Positions 1 to 5,356 of a stretch of 5,356 nt of DNA are shown here, piece after piece. The first letter of the stretch is position 1. The number at the start of each line of letters is the position of its first letter. The stretch covers positions 1 through 5,356 of the forward strand of contig DDZY01000203.1 of assembly GCA_002346525.1 (NCBI GenBank), in the 5' to 3' direction. This DNA comes from Proteobacteria bacterium UBA2996 (GTDB lineage: Bacteria > Pseudomonadota > Gammaproteobacteria > Arenicellales > UBA868). The notes under the pieces are model-generated. The model ran no database searches and was not told the origin of the DNA. It saw nothing but the letters and a program-made list of their open reading frames with translations. Made by a program: the position numbers and the translations under genes.

Positions 1-457
1 CGGCCTTGAGCGGTGCTATCGGCACGCCGTCGCGAAAGGTCATCTGGTACTCCTGTCCGTCACGCTTGACACTCACCTCAAGCTTTTTAGAAAGCGCGTT
101 TACAACGGATACACCCACACCGTGCAGACCACCAGAATAGGTATAGGACTTGTCAGAAAACTTTCCTCCGGCATGCAGCCGCGTGAGAATCACCTCCACC
201 GCGCTGACTTTCTCTCCCTTGTGCCGATCGACCGGCATTCCCCTGCCGTCATCCGCAACAGATACGGAGCCATCTTTATGCAGGGTGACTGAAATACGAT
301 GTGCATAACCACCGATTGCTTCGTCGACACTGTTATCCACAACCTCCTGCACAAGATGATTGGGGCGGTCGGTCTGGGTATACATCCCCGGCCGTTTACG
401 CACGGGCTGGAGCCCGGTAAGGACTTCAATTGCGGAGGCATCGTAATGTTCAGCCAT
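1..457 (-). CDS. parE: DNA topoisomerase IV subunit B (ParE), N-terminal 152 codons, truncated by the window edge
   Basis: ParE supplies the ATPase of topoisomerase IV, which with ParC decatenates daughter chromosomes in the cytoplasm. The minus-strand reading frame starts at ATG 457-455 and runs open to the window edge, covering about a quarter of the roughly 630-residue family length. It shows the GHKL ATP-binding signatures in order: [17 protein letters not shown] (residues 22-38) leading to E38, the expected catalytic glutamate, and N42 in [18 protein letters not shown] (69-77); and [12 protein letters not shown] followed by [15 protein letters not shown] (94-123). The [11 protein letters not shown] stretch distinguishes ParE from GyrB, which normally reads MYIGDT. 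No clear Shine-Dalgarno precedes the start; the leader instead carries a run of eight C on this strand. The gene is divergent from xseB. I am confident of family and start; the C-terminal TOPRIM part lies outside the window. Confidence 0.95.
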   Translation of the reverse strand, partial: MAEHYDASAIEVLTGLQPVRKRPGMYTQTDRPNHLVQEVVDNSVDEAIGGYAHRISVTLHKDGSVSVADDGRGMPVDRHKGEKVSAVEVILTRLHAGGKFSDKSYTYSGGLHGVGVSVVNALSKKLEVSVKRDGQEYQMTFRDGVPIAPLKA

Positions 458-493
458 GAGAGGAATCTACCGGGGGGGGTGAAACGCAAGGCG

Positions 494-499
494 ATGATA
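494..499 (-). promoter_or_regulatory. Possible parE -10 element
   Basis: On the minus strand these bases read TATCAT, five of six matches to the sigma-70 -10 consensus, and would place a transcript start about 30 bases before the parE ATG. No convincing -35 hexamer sits 16-18 bases upstream. A second AT-rich patch (ATAAAT on the minus strand, plus-strand 515-520) is an alternative. This is weak evidence based only on motif match and on the need for a divergent promoter here. Confidence 0.2.
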
Positions 500-550
500 C
501 ACGAACGGCCCTTAATTTATGGCTCAGCGGCCCAGGGAGACCGGCGATCA

Positions 551-566
551 TTGGAGACAACTCCAG
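551..566. repeat. Short inverted repeat overlapping the candidate -35 box
   Basis: TGGAG (552-556) and CTCCA (561-565) are perfect inverted arms around the spacer ACAA; an outer T-G pair could extend the dyad by one. It could be an operator half-site pair or a chance dyad. It does not match the LexA, Fur or Zur sites that I know. Confidence 0.25.
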
Positions 567-580
567 CGCTACGATAGAAT
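551..580 (+). promoter_or_regulatory. Candidate sigma-70 promoter for the xseB-ispA cluster
   Basis: TTGGAG (551-556) and TAGAAT (575-580) are separated by 18 bases. The -10 matches consensus at five of six positions and the -35 at three of six. Transcription would begin near 587, giving a leader of about 55 bases before xseB. The location in the 185-base gap between divergent genes supports a promoter here, but the exact hexamers are a guess. A short inverted repeat overlaps the -35 box. Confidence 0.4.
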
Positions 581-631
581 TCCCACAAACGATGTTCGCC
601 CGCGCTCCGGTCTGCCGCGGCACAGATTTCA

Positions 632-636
632 AAGGA
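632..636 (+). promoter_or_regulatory. Ribosome binding site of xseB
   Basis: AAGGA lies six bases before ATG 643. It decides the start of xseB in favour of 643 over an in-frame ATG at 592, which has no such site and would add 17 residues not expected in the family. It is the only recognisable Shine-Dalgarno sequence among the starts of this window. Confidence 0.7.
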
Positions 637-642
637 AGCATC

Positions 643-888
643 ATGGCCAAATCAACACGTTCACGGGTCGGCGAGTTCGAGAAATCCCTTAAAGAACTTG
701 AGACGATTGTGGAGAAAATGGAGTCCGGCGACCAGTCTCTGGAAACCTCATTAAAGGATTTCGAACGGGGAATGGAACTGGCCGGTCAATGCCGGGACAG
801 TCTCAATAAAGCCGAACTTCGCGTGCAGGAACTCCTGGAAAAAGCAGATAACGCTCACGGCACGTCTTCAGAAGATGAGGACTCGTGA
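643..888 (+). CDS. xseB: Exodeoxyribonuclease VII small subunit (XseB)
   Basis: XseB is the small, mostly helical subunit that joins several copies to one XseA to form exonuclease VII, a cytoplasmic nuclease that degrades single-stranded DNA from both ends during repair. The 81-residue product matches the family length of about 80. It carries the characteristic pattern FEKSLKELETIVEKMESG (residues 12-29) followed by LETSLKDFERGMEL (34-47) and the second helix through ELRVQELLEK (58-67), ending in an acidic tail (EDEDS). Both halves are predicted helices forming a hairpin coiled coil. The start at ATG 643 has a good ribosome site. The stop TGA at 886-888 overlaps the GTG start of ispA, so translation of the two is probably coupled. 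xseA is not in the window; its partner subunit is usually encoded elsewhere. The xseB-ispA-dxs order is common in gammaproteobacteria. Confidence 0.95.
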   Translation: MAKSTRSRVGEFEKSLKELETIVEKMESGDQSLETSLKDFERGMELAGQCRDSLNKAELRVQELLEKADNAHGTSSEDEDS

Positions 889-1784
889 GTCCACCCGCGG
901 ACCTGAGTGACAGTTGGCCACGATGGTGCGAGCGCATCGACCGCTGCCTTGAGGGCCTCATCCCCGGCGCAACCGTCTCTCCCGCCCTCCTGCATGAGGC
1001 AATGCGCTATTCCAGCATCGGCGCAGGCAAACGTTACCGGGCGGCTCTCGTCTACGCAGCCGGACATGCTCTTTGCGTCAGTGAAGATATTCTGGACCGA
1101 CCGGCCTGTGCGGTAGAGCTCATTCACGCCTTCTCCCTGGTGCACGATGATCTTCCTGCGATGGATGACGATGATCTTCGCCGGGGCAAACCTTCCTGCC
1201 ATAAAGCCTTTGACGAAGCGACCGCCATTCTGGCGGGAGATGCCCTGCAAACCCTCGCTTTTGAGATACTGAGCGAACCGGACTGGAACGCTCTTTCGCC
1301 AACAGTACGGCTCAATCTGCTGAGCACACTGGCCAAGGCGTCGGGATCTTCAGGACTGGCCGGAGGCCAAGTGCTGGACCTGAATCTGACATCACTGGAT
1401 CCAGCGCTGGAAACACTGGCCGCAATGCACCGATGCAAGACGGGGGCGCTCATTGAGGCAGCGATCCTGATGGGTGGACTCTGCGCAACCAACGATTCCG
1501 CCACACTCACTCGTCTCAAAAACTATGCCCAACCCCTTGGTCTTGCCTTTCAGGTGATCGACGACGTTCTAGACGGAACCGCAGATACAGATACCCTAGG
1601 CAAACCGGCTGGTGCAGACCAAGAGCGGGGGCAACCTACTTTCCTCAGCCTCCTGGGCGAAGCGCCCGCTCGTCAATACGCCGAGGCACTTAAGGATCAG
1701 GCTATTGATGCACTGGGCGACCTTGAACAGAACGCGGCACTGCTCGTCGGCCTGGCACAATTCACCGTAACGCGCTCGCACTAA
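885..1784 (+). CDS. ispA: Farnesyl diphosphate synthase ((2E,6E)-farnesyl diphosphate synthase)
   Basis: IspA condenses DMAPP with two IPP units to give geranyl and then farnesyl diphosphate in the cytoplasm, the branch point to quinones and undecaprenyl phosphate. The 299-residue product equals the length of E. coli IspA. Visible signatures are GKR (48-50) for diphosphate binding, the first aspartate-rich motif HDDLPAMDDDDLRRG (87-101) with D88, D89 and D94, AILAGDALQTLAF (114-126), GLAGGQVLDL (157-166), KTGALI (185-190) and the second aspartate-rich motif FQVIDDVLD (222-230) with D226, D227 and D230. The start is GTG at 885, inside the xseB stop (GTGA overlap), so it likely depends on translational coupling. 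Two departures from the family pattern are seen: the usual GKRLRP reads GKRYRA (48-53), and the usual DQxxGKxTY reads DQERGQPTF, placing Q250 where a conserved Lys is expected. Product-length specificity (C15) is inferred from similarity. Confidence 0.94.
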   Translation: MSPPADLSDSWPRWCERIDRCLEGLIPGATVSPALLHEAMRYSSIGAGKRYRAALVYAAGHALCVSEDILDRPACAVELIHAFSLVHDDLPAMDDDDLRRGKPSCHKAFDEATAILAGDALQTLAFEILSEPDWNALSPTVRLNLLSTLAKASGSSGLAGGQVLDLNLTSLDPALETLAAMHRCKTGALIEAAILMGGLCATNDSATLTRLKNYAQPLGLAFQVIDDVLDGTADTDTLGKPAGADQERGQPTFLSLLGEAPARQYAEALKDQAIDALGDLEQNAALLVGLAQFTVTRSH

Positions 1785-1860
1785 CATCCAAAACCCCAAA
1801 AAAGCATTATCATCGGGGCTTGTTGTGTCCCGCTAAACCACTCACCTCGATCTACATCAC
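1785..1860 (+). other. Intergenic gap between ispA and dxs
   Basis: These 76 bases contain an A6 run (1798-1803) between CCCC (1794-1797) and GGGG (1815-1818), which could pair only as a four-base stem with a long loop. There is no GC-rich hairpin followed by T residues, so I see no intrinsic terminator. TATCAT at 1808-1813 could be a -10 box for an internal dxs promoter, but no -35 is apparent. An in-frame TAA at 1834-1836 limits how far upstream dxs could start. Read-through from ispA into dxs is the simplest reading. Confidence 0.4.
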
Positions 1861-3747
1861 ATGACCGCGCCGCCTGATTCTTCTTTGCTAGATAGCGTCA
1901 ACTCACCTGCAGAGCTTCGCCAGCTCACCAAGCAGGAGCTGCCGATGCTGGCCGACGAAGTGCGCGCCTTTCTCATCGATGTCACATCAGAAACGGGCGG
2001 CCATCTTGCACCTGGGCTGGGCGCCGTGGAGCTCACCGTTGCCTTGCACTACGTTTTTGATACGCCAAGAGATCGTCTGGTTTGGGATATCGGCCACCAG
2101 GCCTATCCACACAAGATCCTGACCGGCCGCCGTGATGAGATGCGAACGATCCGCAAAGCGGGTGGACTGTCGGGCTTTCTGAAGAGAACCGAAAGCAAGT
2201 ACGACAGTTTCGGCGCAGGCCACTCCAGTACATCCATCAGTGCGGCACTGGGAATGGCTGTCGCTAGCCAACTCCATGAGGATAGCCGGGAGGTGGTCGC
2301 TATTATTGGTGATGGCGCCTTAACCGCCGGACAGGCGATGGAAGCGCTTTACAACGCGGGCGGCATGGATGCAGACCTGCTTGTCGTTTTGAACGACAAC
2401 GAAATGTCGATATCCCGCAATGTTGGAGCCATGTCGAACTATCTTGCCCGTATCCTCTCAGGAAGGGCCTATACCAGCGTTCGGGAAGGCAGCAAAACCG
2501 TGCTGGGAACGGCACCGCCTGTGCAGGCGTTTGCCCGACGGTGGGAGGAGCATCTCAAGGGAATGGTTATGCCCAGTACGTTGTTCGAGGAACTGGGCTT
2601 CTATTACATCGGACCGATTGATGGTCACGATATTGATACGCTGGTCACAACCCTAACAAACATGAAGGCGATGAATGGCCCACGCTTTTTGCACATCGTT
2701 ACACAAAAAGGCAAGGGTTTCAGCCCCGCTGAGGGTCAGCCCATCGCATTTCACGGCGTGGGACCTTTTGACCCCAACACCGGCAAAGTCGAAAAGAAGT
2801 CGAGTCAGCGTACCTACACCCAGGTCTTTGGCGACTGGTTGTGTGATATGGCAGAAACCGACGAACGGCTGATCGGCATTACACCCGCGATGCGCGAAGG
2901 ATCCGGGTTGGTGCCATTTTCAGAGCGGCACCCTGACCGCTACTTTGATGTGGGCATTGCCGAACAGCACGCGTTGACTTTTGCGGCAGGTACTGCCTGC
3001 GACGGCCTGAAACCGGTGGTGGCCATCTATTCAACCTTTCTGCAGCGCGCCTATGATCAATTGATCCATGACATCAGCGTGCAGCATCTGGACGTGACGT
3101 TCGCCATCGACCGGGCTGGCATAGTCGGTGCCGATGGCCCGACCCACCAGGGTGCCTTTGATCTCAGTTTCCTTCGGTGTATTCCGGGAATGGTGGTCTT
3201 CGCGCCGTCAGATGAGGCGGAATGCCGGGACATGCTCTACAGCGCGTTCCTCCACGAGGGGCCGGCTGCCGTGAGATATCCGCGCGGGGCCGGGCCAGGT
3301 GCGCCAGAAACAAAAGACATGAGCCGCATTCCGGTCGGGAAGGCGCAGATTCGCCGTGAGGGGCGGGATGTTGCCCTGCTTGCCTTTGGCACCATGCTGG
3401 CTCCTGCGCTTGAAGCAGCTGAGGCATTGGGCGCCACTGTCGTCAATATGAGAAGCGTCAAACCCCTGGATGTGGATCTCATTCTGGATCTGGCAGGCTC
3501 CCATGAGCTACTGGTCTCGATCGAAGAAAATACCGTTCGCGGAGGCGCCGGTGCTGGCGTATCTGAAATTCTCTCCGAAACCGGCTGCAGCACCCCTCTC
3601 TTGATCCTCGGCTTGCCGGACCATCACGTGGATCAGGGTGATCCTGCGGCTGTACTGAGCCAATATGGACTGGACGCACAGGGTATCCAGGCCGCTATCC
3701 AGCGGCGGCGCCCTCTTCAGTCTGTCGCTTCACGCTCCAGCGCTTGA
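1861..3747 (+). CDS. dxs: 1-deoxy-D-xylulose-5-phosphate synthase (Dxs)
   Basis: Dxs uses thiamine diphosphate and Mg to decarboxylate pyruvate and join it to glyceraldehyde-3-phosphate, giving DXP, the entry to the MEP isoprenoid pathway and a precursor of thiamine and pyridoxal phosphate. At 628 residues it is close to E. coli Dxs (620). Domain I shows GGH (46-48, catalytic-site H48), [17 protein letters not shown] (75-91), GHSSTSIS (120-127) and the thiamine-diphosphate motif [19 protein letters not shown] (150-168). Domain II carries [10 protein letters not shown] (341-350), DVGIAEQH with E368, the glutamate that activates the cofactor, [19 protein letters not shown] (416-434) with R418, D425 and H429, and RYPRG (472-476). 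Domain III has the transketolase C-terminal pattern RSVKPLD (531-537) and [10 protein letters not shown] (555-564). All expected active-site residues are present. ATG 1861 is the only reasonable start after the in-frame TAA at 1834, yet no Shine-Dalgarno precedes it. The arginine- and serine-rich last 14 residues extend slightly past the family end. Confidence 0.97.
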   Translation: MTAPPDSSLLDSVNSPAELRQLTKQELPMLADEVRAFLIDVTSETGGHLAPGLGAVELTVALHYVFDTPRDRLVWDIGHQAYPHKILTGRRDEMRTIRKAGGLSGFLKRTESKYDSFGAGHSSTSISAALGMAVASQLHEDSREVVAIIGDGALTAGQAMEALYNAGGMDADLLVVLNDNEMSISRNVGAMSNYLARILSGRAYTSVREGSKTVLGTAPPVQAFARRWEEHLKGMVMPSTLFEELGFYYIGPIDGHDIDTLVTTLTNMKAMNGPRFLHIVTQKGKGFSPAEGQPIAFHGVGPFDPNTGKVEKKSSQRTYTQVFGDWLCDMAETDERLIGITPAMREGSGLVPFSERHPDRYFDVGIAEQHALTFAAGTACDGLKPVVAIYSTFLQRAYDQLIHDISVQHLDVTFAIDRAGIVGADGPTHQGAFDLSFLRCIPGMVVFAPSDEAECRDMLYSAFLHEGPAAVRYPRGAGPGAPETKDMSRIPVGKAQIRREGRDVALLAFGTMLAPALEAAEALGATVVNMRSVKPLDVDLILDLAGSHELLVSIEENTVRGGAGAGVSEILSETGCSTPLLILGLPDHHVDQGDPAAVLSQYGLDAQGIQAAIQRRRPLQSVASRSSA

Positions 3748-3754
3748 ACTGGGC

Positions 3755-3760
3755 TAAAAT
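3755..3760 (+). promoter_or_regulatory. Possible -10 element for folE2
   Basis: TAAAAT sits within GGGCTAAAATCCGCGC in the 47-base gap after dxs. It matches five of six -10 consensus positions, and an initiation point near 3767 would leave a leader of about 28 bases before the folE2 ATG. No good -35 is found 16-18 bases upstream, so this is a tentative internal promoter only. Confidence 0.3.
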
Positions 3761-3794
3761 CCGCGCACTCAGATTCTTAAATACCATCCCTACC

Positions 3795-4610
3795 ATGCTC
3801 GACATCCACGAAGCCCAAACCACCGGCGCTGAGATCGCTGACGTTCAGGGCAGTCCAGACACCCGGAACATCACGATCGACAAGGTCGGCGTGAAGGATA
3901 TGCGCCATCCCGTTCGGATCCAGGACCGCAATGGTCTGGAACAGCACACTATTGCGAACTTCAGCATGTATGTGGAACTGCCTCACAATTTCAAAGGCAC
4001 GCATATGTCCCGGTTTGTCGAAATCCTGAGCCGGCACGAAAGGGAAATCTCCGTGCATTCCTTCCGGTCTATCCTGCAAGAGACCCGCGATCACTTGGAT
4101 GCAGGGACTAGCCATATCGAGATGGCCTTCCCATTTTTCCTGGAAAAGGCGGCCCCCGTCACAGGGGTTAAGAGCCTGATGGATTACCAGGTCACTTTCA
4201 TCGGAGAGGCCTCAGAGGACACCAATTCGACCGAGGTTCGGGTGGTAGTGCCGGTCACCAGCCTGTGCCCCTGCTCAAAGCAAATATCCGACTACGGTGC
4301 CCACAACCAACGCTCACATGTCACCGTCAGCGTGCGATCCAGGAATTTTATTTGGATCGAGGAAATCATCGACATTGTCGAACAGGAAGCCAGTTGCGAG
4401 TTATATGGCCTCCTGAAGCGGCCGGACGAAAAGTTTGTGACCGAAAGAGCATACGAAAATCCAAAGTTTGTCGAAGACATGGTGCGGGACGTCGCCAGCC
4501 GCCTCAATGATGATAAACGCATAGAGTACTACGTGGTCGAGGCTGAAAACTTTGAATCGATTCATAACCATTCGGCTTACGCTCAAATCACCTTTCATCG
4601 GGACGACTGA
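3795..4610 (+). CDS. folE2: GTP cyclohydrolase IB (FolE2, GCYH-IB)
   Basis: FolE2 converts GTP to 7,8-dihydroneopterin triphosphate, the first committed step of tetrahydrofolate synthesis, and may also feed queuosine-type deazapurines. It is unrelated in sequence to the zinc-dependent type IA enzyme FolE and tolerates other divalent metals. The 271-residue product has the family landmarks: [20 protein letters not shown] (15-34), [17 protein letters not shown] (60-76), the signature [20 protein letters not shown] (156-175), and [19 protein letters not shown] (210-228). By alignment from memory to the Neisseria gonorrhoeae enzyme, C158, H170 and E212 correspond to its metal ligands, with C160 and E227 also in the active site. 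All are intact. ATG 3795 is chosen because the product then begins close to the conserved ADVQ region; there is no Shine-Dalgarno. An in-frame TTG at 3744, overlapping the dxs stop, would add 17 residues. Position after dxs suggests a constitutive, not zinc-starvation, role; no Zur-like site is seen. Confidence 0.94.
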   Translation: MLDIHEAQTTGAEIADVQGSPDTRNITIDKVGVKDMRHPVRIQDRNGLEQHTIANFSMYVELPHNFKGTHMSRFVEILSRHEREISVHSFRSILQETRDHLDAGTSHIEMAFPFFLEKAAPVTGVKSLMDYQVTFIGEASEDTNSTEVRVVVPVTSLCPCSKQISDYGAHNQRSHVTVSVRSRNFIWIEEIIDIVEQEASCELYGLLKRPDEKFVTERAYENPKFVEDMVRDVASRLNDDKRIEYYVVEAENFESIHNHSAYAQITFHRDD

Positions 4611-4627
4611 ATTTCCGATCCCCCCAC

Positions 4628-4643
4628 GGCAGCGTCGGCTGCC
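4628..4643 (+). other. Small hairpin in front of the ROK kinase gene
   Basis: GGCAGC (4628-4633) and GCTGCC (4638-4643) form a perfect six-base stem with loop GTCG, ending eight bases before the ATG at 4652. No T-tract follows, so it is not a standard intrinsic terminator. It occupies the place where a Shine-Dalgarno would sit and could influence initiation, stabilise mRNA ends or be accidental in GC-rich DNA. Confidence 0.4.
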
Positions 4644-4651
4644 CGGCCCGT

Positions 4652-5356
4652 ATGCGAATCGGGATTGACCTTGGCGGTACCAAGACGGAAGGCGCGTTAG
4701 TCAATGAAGACGGGAGTGTGATCTCCCGGCGGCGGCTCGCCACACCAGGCGCAGAGGGATATCGTGCCATCGTAGATCAGATCGTCCTCCTGGTCGACCA
4801 ACTGGAAGCCGAGGCAGGAAGGATCTGCTCGGTCGGCATTGCGGCGCCGGGGGCAGTAGATGCACATGGCCGCGTCAAGAATTCAAATACCCAGTGCCTG
4901 ATCGGTGCTGCGTTTCAGAACGATCTCGAGATCCGTCTTGACCGGCCCGTTCGCGTTGAAAACGATGCCAACTGTTTTGCCTTGGCAGAAGCCCTGTTCG
5001 GCGCCGGTCGGGACATGCCCAGCGTATTTGGTGTCATCATGGGCACGGGTGTCGGCGGCGGAATAGTCGTTCAGCAGCGCCTGCACACCGGACCCCAGCA
5101 TATTGCAGGCGAATGGGGTCACAATTCACTCGATCCCGGTGGCCCACCCTGCTATTGCGGACAGCGCGGGTGCATTGAGACGTATCTCTCGGGGCCAGGG
5201 TTCTTTGCGGACTACCAGCGCCTCGGAGGCTCAAGCGCCGCCGGTCCGGAACAGGTAATCCGAAAAGCCAGAAAGAATGACCCGATCGCCAGACAAGCGC
5301 TCGATAATCTGCTTGAGCGGTTCGGCAGAGCACTGGCAGGCGTCATCAATATTCTT
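4652..5356 (+). CDS. ROK-family sugar kinase, fructokinase Mak-like, truncated at the window edge
   Basis: ROK kinases phosphorylate a hexose with ATP in the cytoplasm. The 235 codons present are about three quarters of a usual 300-residue protein; the C-terminal part lies beyond the window. Visible are the N-terminal phosphate-binding motif MRIGIDLGGTKTEG (1-14, with D6 and GGTK 8-11), ENDAN (103-107) with D105 as expected catalytic base, MGTGVGGG (130-137), and the ROK signature AGEWGHNSL (152-160) with sugar-contacting E154 and zinc-ligand H157, followed by CYCGQRGC (167-174), whose C167, C169 and C174 complete the zinc site, then IETYLSGPG. The sequence recalls E. coli Mak, which also begins MRIGIDLGGTKTE, more than glucokinase; N-acetylglucosamine kinase NagK is the main alternative, so substrate is left open. 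ATG 4652 is the only start codon after the folE2 stop in this frame. No Shine-Dalgarno is seen, and a hairpin lies just upstream. The 41-base gap suggests co-transcription with folE2. Confidence 0.9.
   Translation, partial: MRIGIDLGGTKTEGALVNEDGSVISRRRLATPGAEGYRAIVDQIVLLVDQLEAEAGRICSVGIAAPGAVDAHGRVKNSNTQCLIGAAFQNDLEIRLDRPVRVENDANCFALAEALFGAGRDMPSVFGVIMGTGVGGGIVVQQRLHTGPQHIAGEWGHNSLDPGGPPCYCGQRGCIETYLSGPGFFADYQRLGGSSAAGPEQVIRKARKNDPIARQALDNLLERFGRALAGVINIL

Noticed and set aside
299..577. Plus-strand open frame of 92 codons overlapping the parE start and the intergenic region
   Set aside because: About half is antisense to the conserved ParE N-terminus; no start signal and no recognisable domain were seen.
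592..645. Upstream ATG at 592 as start of xseB
   Set aside because: It would add 17 residues rich in Arg and Cys that do not resemble XseB, and the AAGGA site serves the ATG at 643.
855..1250. Minus-strand open frame of 131 codons across the xseB-ispA junction
   Set aside because: It is antisense to two well-supported genes, shows no family motif and no ribosome site, and so is best explained as a shadow frame.
1124..1519. Minus-strand open frame of 131 codons within ispA
   Set aside because: It lies wholly antisense to a clear FPP synthase, has a low-complexity Ser/Arg-rich translation with no recognisable domain, and is a shadow of the GC-rich codon pattern.
1785..1860. Possible rho-independent terminator between ispA and dxs
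   Set aside because: Only a four-base CCCC/GGGG pairing around an A-rich loop is available and there is no T-tract after it.
3237..3593. Minus-strand open frame of 118 codons within dxs
   Set aside because: It is antisense to the transketolase domains of Dxs, and its translation is Ser/Ala/Pro-rich without a recognisable fold.
3748..3794. Zur operator in front of folE2
   Set aside because: I looked for an AT-rich palindrome of the Zur type because FolE2 is often zinc-regulated; none is visible in this gap.
1..5356. Mobile elements, CRISPR repeats, tRNA or rRNA genes, riboswitches
   Set aside because: No direct-repeat arrays, transposase motifs, terminal inverted repeats, tRNA T-loop sequences or THI-box-like leader before dxs were recognised; genes fill nearly all of the window.

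Overview
The window is a compact stretch of bacterial housekeeping DNA, most likely from a gammaproteobacterium. The evidence is the gene order xseB-ispA-dxs, which is typical of that class, and the close match of ParE, IspA, Dxs and the ROK kinase to the E. coli family members as I remember them. I cannot name a genus. Base composition is moderately GC-rich throughout, and nothing in it points to recent transfer, phage or insertion sequences.

Layout: the left end (1-457, minus strand) holds the first 152 codons of parE, the ATPase subunit of topoisomerase IV, cut by the window edge. A divergent intergenic region (458-642) separates it from a plus-strand cluster. The cluster is xseB (643-888, exonuclease VII small subunit), ispA (885-1784, farnesyl diphosphate synthase), dxs (1861-3747, 1-deoxy-D-xylulose-5-phosphate synthase), folE2 (3795-4610, GTP cyclohydrolase IB) and a ROK-family sugar kinase (4652-5356, cut by the right edge). 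The kinase resembles E. coli fructokinase Mak. xseB and ispA overlap by the four bases GTGA. The remaining gaps in the cluster are 76, 47 and 41 bases, so co-transcription is plausible, but internal promoters cannot be excluded.

How the genes work together: dxs makes DXP from pyruvate and glyceraldehyde-3-phosphate, the first step of the MEP isoprenoid route. ispA condenses the resulting IPP and DMAPP to farnesyl diphosphate, which feeds quinones, undecaprenyl carrier lipid and haem or hopanoid side branches. folE2 opens tetrahydrofolate synthesis from GTP. The ROK kinase probably feeds hexose phosphate into central metabolism. xseB belongs to DNA repair and appears to be a positional passenger.

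I found no undescribed system here. The points that deserve a second look are modest: an unusual Lys-to-Gln change in a normally conserved motif of IspA, the absence of Shine-Dalgarno sequences before dxs, folE2 and the kinase, an alternative coupled TTG start for folE2, a G8 run in the parE leader, and a small hairpin just before the kinase start.
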